Under the pieces are notes generated by a model. It searched no databases and had not been told where the DNA came from. It was given only the letters and a program-made list of their open reading frames with translations. From positions 1 through 64,000 of the forward strand of contig JADLHJ010000084.1 of assembly GCA_020848835.1 (NCBI GenBank): a DNA stretch of 64,000 bases, written 5' to 3'. This stretch comes from Candidatus Hydrogenedentota bacterium. Its GTDB lineage: Bacteria; Hydrogenedentota; Hydrogenedentia; Hydrogenedentales; SLHB01. Shown piece after piece: positions 46,414-57,549 of the stretch. Numbering within the stretch: position 1 is the stretch's first letter; each line of letters begins with the position of its first letter. The translations under genes and the position numbers were made by a program.

Positions 46414-46587
46414 ATGATGGATTCAGTCAATCGGCCGTTCCTTGATCCGAATATCGGGGCGCAATACGCAGGTTTTCGGACCCGTCCAGTCAACAAATAT
46501 CGTTTCCTTCCCTGGGGAGAAATTGCGTTTTGGGTGTTTGCGGTCGCAGCCGTTGCCGCGACCTTGGGGTTCTCGATTTGGTTTTAA
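46414..46587 (+). CDS. Putative 57-aa single-span membrane protein
   Basis: ATG 46414 has AGGAGG 6 nt upstream, the best ribosome-binding site of the small-gene cluster. It encodes 57 residues with a C-terminal hydrophobic helix (EIAFWVFAVAAVAATLGFSI). The frame upstream to 46384 lacks a good start. It is the third gene after the sigma54 promoter and may be a membrane partner of the signalling system. Confidence 0.55.
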   Translation: MMDSVNRPFLDPNIGAQYAGFRTRPVNKYRFLPWGEIAFWVFAVAAVAATLGFSIWF

Positions 46588-46590
46588 CAG

Positions 46591-46778
46591 GAGGGGAAGG
46601 GGTACTGGGGCGCGCACAACTGCAAGTGAGCTCCTCAAGCCCTGGCAGTAAGGGGTCCGCTGCAGGCCTGGTGGTCGCACACACCTGGCCTGCGGCTGGG
46701 ACCCATCGATTCGCCGGTGGTGACAGCCGGGTCACGGGGCAACCTGGCGCCATGTAAACATGCCAAGCCCGCTCCCCG
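46591..46778 (+). ncRNA. Candidate GC-rich structured RNA
   Basis: A long hairpin forms between GGGTCC (46653-46658) with GCTGCAGGCC and the complementary GGCCTGCGGC with GGGACC (to ~46703), capped by GGTG/CACC pairing. GTGAC (46720-46724) and GTCAC (46731-46735) form a small hairpin on its 3' side. GGGG (46593-46596) can pair with CCCC (46774-46777) as an outer stem. The outline (closing stem, bubble with 3' hairpin, long apical stem) resembles 6S-type RNAs but no sequence signature confirms it. Strand is assumed. Confidence 0.35.
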
Positions 46779-46839
46779 GGGGGGAGGCCCATTTTGTGGG
46801 GTCTCTTCCCTGGGGGGTGCTAAATTTGCGACGAGGACA

Positions 46840-47019
46840 ATGAATACAACGCACGAAGCCACGACAGTTTGCCGGATGGTTCGCTGGTTCAGCGCGCAAG
46901 ACGATGCGGAGCGCGAACTCCAAGTCCGTCTCGATGCGGGATGGAATGGAAGTATGCGCGATTGCATTGGGATTTGGCTCGTAGACGTGGTCAAGCCGCT
47001 GATTCCGCAAAGCAGATAA
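46840..47019 (+). CDS. Putative 59-aa protein
   Basis: ATG 46840, with GAGGA immediately upstream, encodes 59 residues (MNTTHEATTVCRMVRWFSAQ, then DDAERELQVRLDAGWNGSMR and VVKPLIPQSR). It follows the structured region. No family recognised; an upstream in-frame extension to 46717 overlaps the hairpins and is unlikely. Support is weak. Confidence 0.3.
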   Translation: MNTTHEATTVCRMVRWFSAQDDAERELQVRLDAGWNGSMRDCIGIWLVDVVKPLIPQSR

Positions 47020-47103
47020 GTTTCGCCAACACTGGCCCTGAATAAAGACTCTCCTCTCGCGTCCATATCCCGAACGCATTTGCCTTCCGGTGGAAATCTT
47101 TTC

Positions 47104-48024
47104 ATGAATCGAATCATTGTTGTAGCGCTGTACTTCTGCCTGGCGTTAAACTCACAAGCAATGCAAACCTTTTCGTATAAGACCGAGCGCGGGCTTGTGT
47201 ATGCAGATCTAGGCCATCGCAAGCTCAAGATGACTATGTACTTGCCCGAGGATGACGGGCGGTCCCTGCGGCCTGGAATGGTGCTGATCCACGGCGGTGC
47301 GTGGATGCTGGGTACGCGCTACCAGCAGGCGTGGTATTGCCGCGAGTTCGCCAAGCACGGATATGTCGTGATGACGATCGATTACCGACTTATGCCCAAG
47401 TGTGCGTTTCCCGACTGCCTGCATGATTGCAAGGCTGCCGTGCGGTGGCTGCGCCTGAATGCCGCCAAGTACCGCGTGGATCCGGATCGCATTGTAACGT
47501 TTGGCGCGTCAGCGGGGGGGCATTTGGCTGCTTTGCTGGCGACCACCACGCCGGAAGACAAGTTAGAAGGCGATATCAATCCGGGCGCGTCTTCGGAAGT
47601 GAAAGCGGCCATCAGTTTATATGGCGCCGTGGATCTGGCGATGTATCGAGACAGACCTTTTGTACACAAATCGTTAAACGGGAGGACGAGTAATTTTTTT
47701 AACGATTTTACAACGCGAAACATGGGGGAGATGAATGGTGTTGCGATGGAAGCGGCCTCGCCGATGCATTACGCCAGCGCTTCCTCCAAGCCGATTTTTT
47801 TTGCGCACGGAAAGTCCGACCGCCTAGTGCACTTTGAACAGTCGGAGCATCTACATCGGCGGCTACAAGAGAACGGCGTACCAACGCAGCTCGTGGCGCT
47901 GGAAAACCGGGGTCACGGATTCGATTACATCTTCTGGGGACAGCGGCGCGAGATTTTCAAGCAGATGTTGGATTTCTTGAAAGCACAGGGTTGCGGTCCG
48001 TCGGAGCATAATGCGATTGCGTGA
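47104..48024 (+). CDS. Secreted alpha/beta hydrolase (esterase/lipase, HSL-like)
   Basis: A 306-residue exported esterase. A signal peptide (IIVVALYFCLALNSQA) is followed by oxyanion motif HGGAW (~residue 65), nucleophile Ser in FGASAGGHLAA (~137), Asp in HGKSDRLV and His in NRGHGFDY. The arrangement matches the hormone-sensitive lipase/BD-FAE group that deacetylates or hydrolyses carbohydrate and short-chain esters. ATG 47104 is chosen because it begins the signal peptide; the longer frame to 47080 adds eight residues. Confidence 0.87.
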   Translation: MNRIIVVALYFCLALNSQAMQTFSYKTERGLVYADLGHRKLKMTMYLPEDDGRSLRPGMVLIHGGAWMLGTRYQQAWYCREFAKHGYVVMTIDYRLMPKCAFPDCLHDCKAAVRWLRLNAAKYRVDPDRIVTFGASAGGHLAALLATTTPEDKLEGDINPGASSEVKAAISLYGAVDLAMYRDRPFVHKSLNGRTSNFFNDFTTRNMGEMNGVAMEAASPMHYASASSKPIFFAHGKSDRLVHFEQSEHLHRRLQENGVPTQLVALENRGHGFDYIFWGQRREIFKQMLDFLKAQGCGPSEHNAIA

Positions 48025-48081
48025 ACCTACCATCGCGTCAGATTTCGACCACCCCGAAAATCGTCCGCAGTCCGTACGCTT

Positions 48082-48354
48082 TCAGCGAATCTCGATGTCA
48101 CTGTAACCAGAAAGGTCCTCGTACCGACTCGCGTCAATACCGATAACGCGAGCGAGAGGCGGCCCTTCTTTTGCCCAATCGAGCATAGAATCCAGTGCGC
48201 CTCGCGTTCCTTCGAACTCGGCCTCGACAGTGCCATCCGAACGGTTGCGCACCCAACCTACCAATCCAAGCGATTGCGCCTGGCGGTACGCCGAATAACG
48301 AAACCCGACACCCTGCACGCGGCCTTTGATCACCATGTGCAGGCGTTCTGGCAT
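48082..48354 (-). CDS. acyP: Acylphosphatase
   Basis: A 90-residue enzyme hydrolysing acyl phosphates. It has the signature GRVQGVGFRYS (phosphate-binding Arg) and GWVRNRSDGTVE (catalytic Asn), with normal length and fold. It starts 8 nt after the HEAT gene stop, as the last gene of a four-gene minus-strand operon. Confidence 0.95.
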   Translation of the reverse strand: MPERLHMVIKGRVQGVGFRYSAYRQAQSLGLVGWVRNRSDGTVEAEFEGTRGALDSMLDWAKEGPPLARVIGIDASRYEDLSGYSDIEIR

Positions 48355-48362
48355 CAGAAACC

Positions 48363-49751
48363 TTAATCCAGGTACTTGCGAAGCCTGTCGCCGTAGTCGT
48401 TGTGTGCCATGGAGACGGCAGTCTGGCAGGACGTCATAACGGTCATTGGTTCGTTGCCCGTCAGCGCCGGCAGCACCATCGGGAGAAGGCCTTCGACATC
48501 GAGGTCGGCGATGAGGCGTAAGGTTAGAACTTGGATGGCCGGGGACGCCTCGCGCAGCACGCCTTGAAGCACGCCGGCATTCGTCCGGTCGCCGGCTTTA
48601 ATGAGCGCGTGGGTTGCCAATGCGCGCTGTGTAAAGTTCAATTCGGTCGGATCGTTTTCCGTCTGCAGCCAGTCCCGCAGAAATTGCATTGCTTTTGCGT
48701 CGCCCTTTTTCGCCAGGGTGCAGGCTGCATCAAATCGGATAGAGGGCACATTCATGAACTCGTCGCGCAGCAGTCCGCCTGCTTCCGTATCGCCGAGTTC
48801 GTACATCACTGCGGCGACGCGAAATTTTGAGAGTCCTTCCGTATCCTTCAATTTGGCACGGAGTAAGTTGATCGTTTCCTTGTCGCCGAGTTCAATTAGA
48901 CCCAAAGCGGCAGCATTCGCCTTATCGACATTGCGTTCCGTGACCATTGCGATGAGCGTGGGAACGACTTCTTTGTCGCCGAGGTTTGCAAGCGCGCGCG
49001 CTGCTGGCGCGGAAATATTTGCTACGCGGTCTTCCAACATGATGCGTAATTCGGCGATAGACGCAGTATCGCCGGAAATACCTGCAAGGCGCGCCGCAGC
49101 GGCTTTCACGGTTCGGTCGCCACTGGCGAGGCCGTCCTGCACTATTGTCTCGGACGGTAACTTCTGGCCGGCGTAGCTCAGATGCAAGCTGGCAGCAATC
49201 GCTGTGCGGAGATCGTTGCCTTTTGCTAGCGCAGTCAGATATTCAACCGCCTGCTCCCTCGCCAGAACGGTGCCGCCGTGCGAATCGTCCGATGTCGCTG
49301 ATGCGGCGCCACCCACCGCAAGAATTTCCGCGGCAGCCATCCGAATGGACTGATTGGCTGCGCCTGCGTTAAAAATCTCTGACGTCCGCGCCAGCGCGCG
49401 CGTGACAATCTCCTGCTGATCGGTGGTCATACCGACATCGCGCATCACGTCGATTTGGCGCGTCTTCATGACCGCGCCCTGGACTTGAATTTCCTGAACA
49501 TCTGCAAGGCGATACGTTGTTTCGATACCCGACTGTGTGCGTACCGTGAGCAGTCCAGTGTCTACTTTTACAATTTTCAGATTGGCGTCCTTTGCGCCGC
49601 CTCTCTTGAGCACTACGGTAACCAGTGTATCCGTGCCGGCGATCGCGCCCAGGCCAGCGCCACCTCCGCCGGTTACTGGAACTTGTGAATATACAAGCGG
49701 CGCGACACTCAAGATCAGCGCAGCGGCTGTAATCAGGCGTAATACTCTCAT
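48363..49751 (-). CDS. Exported HEAT-repeat protein
   Basis: A 462-residue protein with a signal peptide (LITAAALILSVAPLVYSQ), a short beta domain (~residues 30-85; KIVKVDTGLLTVRTQSG), then ~350 residues of HEAT-like helical repeats (ALANLGDKEVVPTLIAMV, AALGLIELGDKETINLL). ATG 49751 has GGAG 6 nt upstream; TTG 49763 is an unneeded extension. It follows the GH4 gene by 27 nt. A protein-interaction role in the envelope is inferred. Confidence 0.75.
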   Translation of the reverse strand: MRVLRLITAAALILSVAPLVYSQVPVTGGGGAGLGAIAGTDTLVTVVLKRGGAKDANLKIVKVDTGLLTVRTQSGIETTYRLADVQEIQVQGAVMKTRQIDVMRDVGMTTDQQEIVTRALARTSEIFNAGAANQSIRMAAAEILAVGGAASATSDDSHGGTVLAREQAVEYLTALAKGNDLRTAIAASLHLSYAGQKLPSETIVQDGLASGDRTVKAAAARLAGISGDTASIAELRIMLEDRVANISAPAARALANLGDKEVVPTLIAMVTERNVDKANAAALGLIELGDKETINLLRAKLKDTEGLSKFRVAAVMYELGDTEAGGLLRDEFMNVPSIRFDAACTLAKKGDAKAMQFLRDWLQTENDPTELNFTQRALATHALIKAGDRTNAGVLQGVLREASPAIQVLTLRLIADLDVEGLLPMVLPALTGNEPMTVMTSCQTAVSMAHNDYGDRLRKYLD

Positions 49752-49778
49752 GGGAGACTCCAATTTACGGTTTGGCGG

Positions 49779-51026
49779 CTAGTGTAGCTCGAAATGCTCA
49801 TCGCGAATCAAGCGGTCGAGGTACTTGCGGGCCGCGTCGAGCGAGGGAACGAGCGGGTTAATGGTGAGCGCCTGCAAAGCGCATTCGTAAGATTTGTGGC
49901 GCACAGCCTCGATGGTGAGGCGATCGCTTTCCTTAAGCGCGATGAAAAGCCCGCGAAGAAAACGCGGGCAACTCCCAACTTTTCGGGGTTTGTTGCCCTT
50001 TTTCCCGAGTTCGACGGGGATTTCCACGCTGCAATCGTCAGGTAGATCGCGAATCGCGCCATCGTTACGCACACACAAAATCGTTTCGTGGTCCTTTTTG
50101 TCTTCCAACGTGCGAATCAGCGGCACAATCGTTTCCTCGTACCAAACGGCGTTGCGCGCCCGGGTGAGCTCCGGGATCTCGCAGAGGCCGTTCTCCTGAT
50201 ATAGACGAAGGATCTGCTGTTCCGCTTCATGCAACACTTCGGCGCGGTACCGCCCGCAGGACAGTTGGCGCTTCAGTATTTCGTCTTGATGGAAAAACAA
50301 GCTCACCGTGCGCACCGGAATCATGCGGAACAGCTCGATGAGACCACTGTCGAATCCGTCACTCGCTTCGTGTTCGAGGCGTTCGAGCAGCCGGGTCATG
50401 TGGCTGCGGCCATCGATCTTGACGTCCTGAATCCAGCCAAAATGGTTCAAGCCGATGTAATCTACTTGCATTTGCGCGGGGTCGTGGCGAAGGATCGAGG
50501 CCACATTTCTGACGGTTGTGCCTGGTAAATCGCAAACGCCCAGCACATTGAGCTTGGTGTTCTTGATCAACGCCTCAACGATGACCCCCATCGGGTTGGT
50601 GAGGTTGATGAGCACCGCGCCGGGATTGACCTCTTCGATGGTCTGCGCCATTTGAAGCACAACGGGTAGCGTACGCATTGCATTGGCAAAGCCTCCCGCG
50701 CCGAGGCTTTCGTCGCCAATCATGCCTTGCTTGGGTGGAAGCTTCTCGTCGCGCACGCGCGCCGGCATGCCGCCGACACGGACGTGATTGATGATATAGC
50801 GCGCTCCCGTTACCGCCGGTTTCAATTCGGTCGCTGGAATGATCTTCGTTGGGAACCCGCTGCGATCTATAAGGCGCTGGCAGAATTTCGCGACGACGGG
50901 CAGCTTGTTTCCCTGACGCCCGTAAAGGACGATTTCCTTTACGTTTACGTTGTGCGTGATGAGGGAGAGAACGAATTCGGGCGTATACACGCTGCTGCCG
51001 CCCAGGACTGTGATGCGGTCTATCAT
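49779..51026 (-). CDS. GH4 family NAD-dependent glycosidase
   Basis: A 415-residue enzyme of glycoside hydrolase family 4, which cleaves 6-phospho- or free alpha/beta-glucosides through an NAD and Mn dependent redox mechanism. The Rossmann start is ITVLGGSSVYTPEFV; the metal Cys is in LGVCDLPGTT; the metal His is in GLNHFGW; INLTNPMG is the family NxxNP segment. The PHP gene stop overlaps its ATG (ATGA) at 51023-51026; the longer frame to 51326 would lie inside the PHP gene. Phosphosugar catabolism is likely. Confidence 0.9.
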   Translation of the reverse strand: MIDRITVLGGSSVYTPEFVLSLITHNVNVKEIVLYGRQGNKLPVVAKFCQRLIDRSGFPTKIIPATELKPAVTGARYIINHVRVGGMPARVRDEKLPPKQGMIGDESLGAGGFANAMRTLPVVLQMAQTIEEVNPGAVLINLTNPMGVIVEALIKNTKLNVLGVCDLPGTTVRNVASILRHDPAQMQVDYIGLNHFGWIQDVKIDGRSHMTRLLERLEHEASDGFDSGLIELFRMIPVRTVSLFFHQDEILKRQLSCGRYRAEVLHEAEQQILRLYQENGLCEIPELTRARNAVWYEETIVPLIRTLEDKKDHETILCVRNDGAIRDLPDDCSVEIPVELGKKGNKPRKVGSCPRFLRGLFIALKESDRLTIEAVRHKSYECALQALTINPLVPSLDAARKYLDRLIRDEHFELH

Positions 51027-51727
51027 TGCTGCGCGCCCTTCGCGCGAGCGCCGGGTATGAAGTCCTGGACCGACCCGATGATCGCGTCCTTTATCGTTCG
51101 CGCAGCGGGACGCAAATCGCGCTGCTTGGTCTGCACTTCCACACGGCCTGCGCGGATGGCGTCGAGCACACTTTCGACGGTCGGCTCGGCGGTAATCCAG
51201 GAAAAAGTTGAGTCGTCGTACGGCAATCCGTGCGTATCGGAGGTGCCCACCATGGGCAACCCGTGCGCCTTGGCGGCAGCTTCGGCCCAACGGTTGGGGT
51301 TGATCGTTTTGAAATACAAACTGCAATACTCGACCGCGTCGAACAAATCGATGTTGCGCGTGAAATCCGACATTAAACTGCTCGGCGATGGATAATACGG
51401 GTGCGGCGCGATAAAGACGGCCCCACGCCGGCCGAGCGCGCGGAACTCCTGAAACGTGTGCGCGGACAAGTGCTCGGGTGCGGGATTGATGATCAAGACA
51501 TGTTTCTTCTCGATAAACTTTTCAATACCGGGAAGCAGCAATACGTTACGGCGGCGCGCGTAATCCGCGAAGTAATCGCAATAAATGTTGAGTTCGTGGC
51601 AGGTAATTGCAAGCACGCGCACACCTTCGGCGGCGACAGCATCAATCAGCATTTCCGCCGAGTAGTTCAGCCGGTCATGCGGATCGTCAGCGGTGTGCGT
51701 GTGTAAATCTGCTTTCAATCGTTCCAT
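51023..51727 (-). CDS. PHP-domain phosphoesterase
   Basis: A 234-residue polymerase-and-histidinol-phosphatase-domain protein. Metal ligands: DLHTHTADDPHDR, ITCHELN, GIEKFIEKKHVLI, FIAPHPYY and GTSDTHGLPYD. The set is complete, so hydrolysis of a phosphate ester is likely. ATG 51727 has GGAG 8 nt upstream; the longer frame to 51841 adds 38 residues without a fold. It overlaps the GH4 gene by 4 nt and opens the operon. Confidence 0.88.
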   Translation of the reverse strand: MERLKADLHTHTADDPHDRLNYSAEMLIDAVAAEGVRVLAITCHELNIYCDYFADYARRRNVLLLPGIEKFIEKKHVLIINPAPEHLSAHTFQEFRALGRRGAVFIAPHPYYPSPSSLMSDFTRNIDLFDAVEYCSLYFKTINPNRWAEAAAKAHGLPMVGTSDTHGLPYDDSTFSWITAEPTVESVLDAIRAGRVEVQTKQRDLRPAARTIKDAIIGSVQDFIPGARAKGAQQ

Positions 51728-51903
51728 CGTGCAGACTCCGCCGCCGCGCCACTCTACACGGCGGCCCCAAGCGTGCGCAGGCGGCCAGTTCTCCGCCAAC
51801 GCTACGTACATTCGATAATTGCGCCACTCCGATGATAGCAACGGAAATCCGCGCGTTCAATGCGCGATCCGCTATGCTGTTTTCGTGGCACGAGGAGATT
51901 GAG

Positions 51904-53130
51904 ATGAGACGATCCGTTTTGTTTGCAGTGGCGTTGCCGATCGCTTTCTTTCTTGACGCGCAAGCCGCGCCGGGTCTAGACGAAAAAGGCGGGCCATCCG
52001 TCGTGCTCGCGTACGATGACACTGGCGATTTCGGTCCTGTAACTCCTGGCACGAAAACCGCAGGCTGGCAAGAGGCTTTGGACTACTGCGTCGCCAACGC
52101 GCGTGATCTCTACGTGAAAGGCGGGTTTGGTGGGCGCAAGGCGATCTATCACATCGACGACACCATCCGCTTTCCGGCCGCGCAGGACTTTCGCGTAGAC
52201 GGTGGTGTCTACGTAATTAATTTCAAGGGGCCGGATTCTGCAGTAGATGCCGTGTGTATAGACTCCGCCATGAACTGCGAGTATCACCTGGGACTGATCG
52301 TATACGGAGGAAAAGGGGCGGGACTTCGCATCAAGCCGGAGAAACCTGTACCGATTGATGGATTTCCCGTTGTGATTGAAACGCAAATTAACAGCCAGGG
52401 AATTGCCGATCCTGCGCCATTCACGGCCGGACCGCGCGACGCCGGATCTGGGCTTGTGATCGATGCAAGCGTGGCCGGCATCAACTACACGAAGATGTAT
52501 TTCGCCAGCATACTGAACTTCAAGCAGTGCATCTCTATCGGTGGTGAGCGCGGCTTCTATGCAAACGAGTTCACCTGCGAACATCTACACACAAACGCGC
52601 ACGACAGCACGCTCCTCACCATCGACCGAACATCGAACGCAAACCGTTTTCGTTTTGGCATTGGCGTGGACCAGGGAGCAACCGGGGTGACGGGAATCGA
52701 CCTGCACGGATTCCGCAATACCTTCGACCTGGCCTCGCGCGGCGGCGGGTTCTCGAAGGGGAGGGAACTGATTCTTCGCAAGAGCGCTGAAGGCAATCAG
52801 ATCAACGTGCTAACCCAGCAAGATATATTGAGCATGATCACCGACGAGGCGGAACGTCCGACAAATCAGGTGACTTGGGCGGGCCCGCCTGCGCCGTTGC
52901 GCACGATTCAAGGCGAAGCCAAGTCATGGACCTACACGCAACGTTTGTTTCCCGCGGCGGCGACATTGACCCAAGGCGAAGCCGCAAAAGTAACGATTAA
53001 GCGCGGTGAAGTTGCGATTGAGATTGCAGCGCCGCTTGGCCGTGATATGCAACTGAGCGCAGGGGACCAATTAATTGTCGAAAGCCAGTCTACACCGGAA
53101 TTGCGGGTGATACCCTTGAAAACCAAATAG
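51904..53130 (+). CDS. Secreted beta-helix-like protein of unknown function
   Basis: A 408-residue exported protein with a signal peptide (LFAVALPIAFFLDAQAA). An N-terminal GDFGPVTPGTKTAGWQEALD segment resembles the entry of pectate-lyase-like right-handed beta-helices, followed by beta-rich, glycine-rich turns (DASVAGINYTKMYFAS, IDLHGFRNTFDLASRG). No catalytic residues can be assigned. ATG 51904 has AGGAG 6 nt upstream; an open frame back to 51607 is rejected because it overlaps the divergent PHP gene. Confidence 0.65.
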   Translation: MRRSVLFAVALPIAFFLDAQAAPGLDEKGGPSVVLAYDDTGDFGPVTPGTKTAGWQEALDYCVANARDLYVKGGFGGRKAIYHIDDTIRFPAAQDFRVDGGVYVINFKGPDSAVDAVCIDSAMNCEYHLGLIVYGGKGAGLRIKPEKPVPIDGFPVVIETQINSQGIADPAPFTAGPRDAGSGLVIDASVAGINYTKMYFASILNFKQCISIGGERGFYANEFTCEHLHTNAHDSTLLTIDRTSNANRFRFGIGVDQGATGVTGIDLHGFRNTFDLASRGGGFSKGRELILRKSAEGNQINVLTQQDILSMITDEAERPTNQVTWAGPPAPLRTIQGEAKSWTYTQRLFPAAATLTQGEAAKVTIKRGEVAIEIAAPLGRDMQLSAGDQLIVESQSTPELRVIPLKTK

Positions 53131-53224
53131 ATTGCAAAAAATCGGGCAGCCCTATTTCGGAAAAAAGTTGCGCAAACACACGCCGAGGAAGGTGTCGGTT
53201 CGAGGAGTAATTCTTGCCATATCT

Positions 53225-53253
53225 TTGACAAGCCCCCGGCCCGGTGTTAGCCT
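53225..53253 (+). promoter_or_regulatory. Candidate promoter of the thiC operon
   Basis: TTGACA (53225-53230) and TAGCCT (53248-53253) are separated by 17 nt. The leader between ~53260 and 53321 contains no TPP-riboswitch signature. Confidence 0.5.
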
Positions 53254-53255
53254 GA

Positions 53256-55537
<2,282 letters not shown>

Positions 55538-55618
55538 TTCGTATCAACGCGCGAGGCCTGGCGCGCGTGGTAAACGGGCAAGCATAGCGACGTGATGTAA
55601 CGGCGAAGCAGTCACCAC

Positions 55619-56368
55619 ATGGGCGAAGACGTAACACTACCGCGCTCGGGCATTCTCCCGCCTTGGACAAATGTGCGCGTCCGCTGTGTGGAGCCCGAAC
55701 TCATGGACCGGCAAGACCTCGACTCCACGCTGCGTCAACAGGCGCTCGCAGGTTTGCGGCGCATCAATGTTCTCAGCCTTACGGTGCGACACCTATGGCG
55801 TCCCATTCAGGAATTCGCGCGCAACGCCAACCGTCCAATTCGTGTGCTCGACCTCGCATCCGGGGGAGGCGATGTCGTGCTGGGTTTGTCACGCCGCGCC
55901 AGGCGCGCAAAATTGCCTATCGAAGTGCATGGCTGCGATTTGAATCAGGAAGCAGTTGACCAAGCCAACGCACGCGCTGCCTCGCTCGGCATCGACGCGC
56001 AGTTCTTTGTCTGCGACATCGTGGCGAATCCGGTGCCGCGCGGCTATGACGTCGTTACAAATACACTGTTCATGCATCATTTCGAACGCCACGACGCACA
56101 ACGCGTGCTGGAGGCCATCCGCGCAGCGCAACCGAAACGCGTGCTCGTCAGCGATCTTGTGCGGAGCACGCCCGGTTTTCTGCTCGCACATTTAGCGTGC
56201 TACGCGCTGACGCGCAGCTATGTTGTGCATTACGACGGCCCGCGCTCGGTGGCGGCGGCGTTTACCGTCTCAGAGTTTTCTGCGCTGGCGAACGACGCAG
56301 GTCTCACGAATCACACCATTCGAAACACGTGGCCTTTCCGGTTCCTATTCAGGTGGGATACGCCATGA
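55619..56368 (+). CDS. SAM-dependent methyltransferase of the type III PKS operon
   Basis: A 249-residue class I methyltransferase. The SAM motif is VLDLASGGGDVVLG (~residue 78) with GCDLNQEAV as the acidic motif II. The segment PELMDRQDLD before the fold is conserved in methyltransferases linked to type III PKS genes, so the start at ATG 55619 is retained over ATG 55703 (which has a better GGAG). It overlaps the reductase gene by 4 nt. A role as an O-methyltransferase for the polyketide is inferred. Confidence 0.85.
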   Translation: MGEDVTLPRSGILPPWTNVRVRCVEPELMDRQDLDSTLRQQALAGLRRINVLSLTVRHLWRPIQEFARNANRPIRVLDLASGGGDVVLGLSRRARRAKLPIEVHGCDLNQEAVDQANARAASLGIDAQFFVCDIVANPVPRGYDVVTNTLFMHHFERHDAQRVLEAIRAAQPKRVLVSDLVRSTPGFLLAHLACYALTRSYVVHYDGPRSVAAAFTVSEFSALANDAGLTNHTIRNTWPFRFLFRWDTP

Positions 56369-57549
56369 TTACACAATTGGGCTCAATCTCTTTTTCGGAA
56401 TGCGCGGACTCGCGTTGGGACTGCGTTGTCATCGGCGCCGGGTGCGCCGGTGCGGTGGCCGCGCGCGAACTCGCGCGGGCGAATCTGCGCGTGCTTCTCG
56501 TAGACAAGGCACAGTTCCCGCGCTACAAGGTCTGCGGCTGTTGCATTGGTCGCCCCGTGCAAAACGCGCTGGAACGAATCGGCCTGGGTAGTTTGCTACA
56601 GCAAGAGGGGGCAGTCGCAACACGCAAATTCGACGTGCGCGCGGGCCGACTCCACGCAACCGTACCCTTGCCGGAGTACATGGTGCTGTCGCGCGAACGG
56701 CTCGATGCGGCGCTCGTGCGCGAAGCGGTCGCGAGCGGCGCGTCATTTCTCAGCGGGACGCAAGCTTCCCTCGACGCCGTTCATGACGAAACACGTACCC
56801 TCACGTTGCGAAAAGACGACCGCGTTTGCCGTGTCCAGGCTTCGATCGTAATCGTCGCCGACGGACTCGGGAGCAGGCTCTTGCGCGCCACGGACGATTT
56901 CGATTCGCGGCAGAGCGCTGGCGCACGGATCGGCATGGGCGCAGTCTCTGTTGCAGCACCGACGGATTATCGGCCGGGGACGATCTACATGGCTTGCGCG
57001 AAGGCAGGATACGTTGGGGCGTGTCGGCGGGAAGATGGCCGGCTCGTGCTCGCCGCTGCGTGCGACGGAGCGCACGTAAAAGGATCAGGCGGACTCTCAC
57101 AGTCCGTTGCGCGCATTCTGGATGTCGCAGGCTATCCTTCAATTCCAGACCTTCACGAAATCGCGTGGAAGGGCACGCCTGCATTGACTCGGAGCGCGAC
57201 GATCGTCTCCGCGCATCGCGCGTTTGTGCTGGGCGACGCCGCAGGCTACGTCGAACCTTTCACGGGCGAAGGGATGAAATGGGCCATCGAATCCGCAATC
57301 GCGCTTGCACCTATCGCGCGCGACGCCGCTGTTCGCTACGAGGCCCGCTACGAACAAGATTGGATCGCCGCGCGGCAACGCGTCGTGACACAGCGCACGG
57401 CTCTGTGCCGCATGCTTGCCGCCTCTTTGCGATATCCGGCACTGGTCAAGACCGCACTGCGCGTGTTATCGGTGGCGCCTGTTGCTGCCGAACCGTTTGT
57501 GCGAAGTCTAAACGCGCCGACACCGGCGCAGAAAGAAGTTGTGTTGTGA
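56365..57549 (+). CDS. FAD-dependent oxidoreductase (geranylgeranyl-reductase family)
   Basis: A 394-residue flavoprotein with an FAD-binding GAGCAGAVAARELARANLRV, the motif LVDKAQFPRYKVCG and the second FAD motif FVLGDAAGYVEPFTGEGMKW. The family reduces or hydroxylates isoprenoids and polyketides. The frame from 56197 is longer, but ATG 56365 overlaps the methyltransferase stop (ATGA) and begins near the FAD motif. It is followed by the PKS with a 4-nt overlap (GTGA). Confidence 0.88.
   Translation: MITQLGSISFSECADSRWDCVVIGAGCAGAVAARELARANLRVLLVDKAQFPRYKVCGCCIGRPVQNALERIGLGSLLQQEGAVATRKFDVRAGRLHATVPLPEYMVLSRERLDAALVREAVASGASFLSGTQASLDAVHDETRTLTLRKDDRVCRVQASIVIVADGLGSRLLRATDDFDSRQSAGARIGMGAVSVAAPTDYRPGTIYMACAKAGYVGACRREDGRLVLAAACDGAHVKGSGGLSQSVARILDVAGYPSIPDLHEIAWKGTPALTRSATIVSAHRAFVLGDAAGYVEPFTGEGMKWAIESAIALAPIARDAAVRYEARYEQDWIAARQRVVTQRTALCRMLAASLRYPALVKTALRVLSVAPVAAEPFVRSLNAPTPAQKEVVL

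Noticed and set aside
46635..47228. Minus-strand 197-residue open frame over the structured region
   Set aside because: Low-complexity Arg/Pro-rich translation, no start signal, and it is antisense to the esterase start and hairpins; typical of GC-rich antisense frames.
56826..57545. N-terminal extension of the PKS frame
   Set aside because: Lies entirely within the FAD reductase gene in another frame and is Arg-rich; the GTG at 57546 with the 4-nt overlap is the real start.
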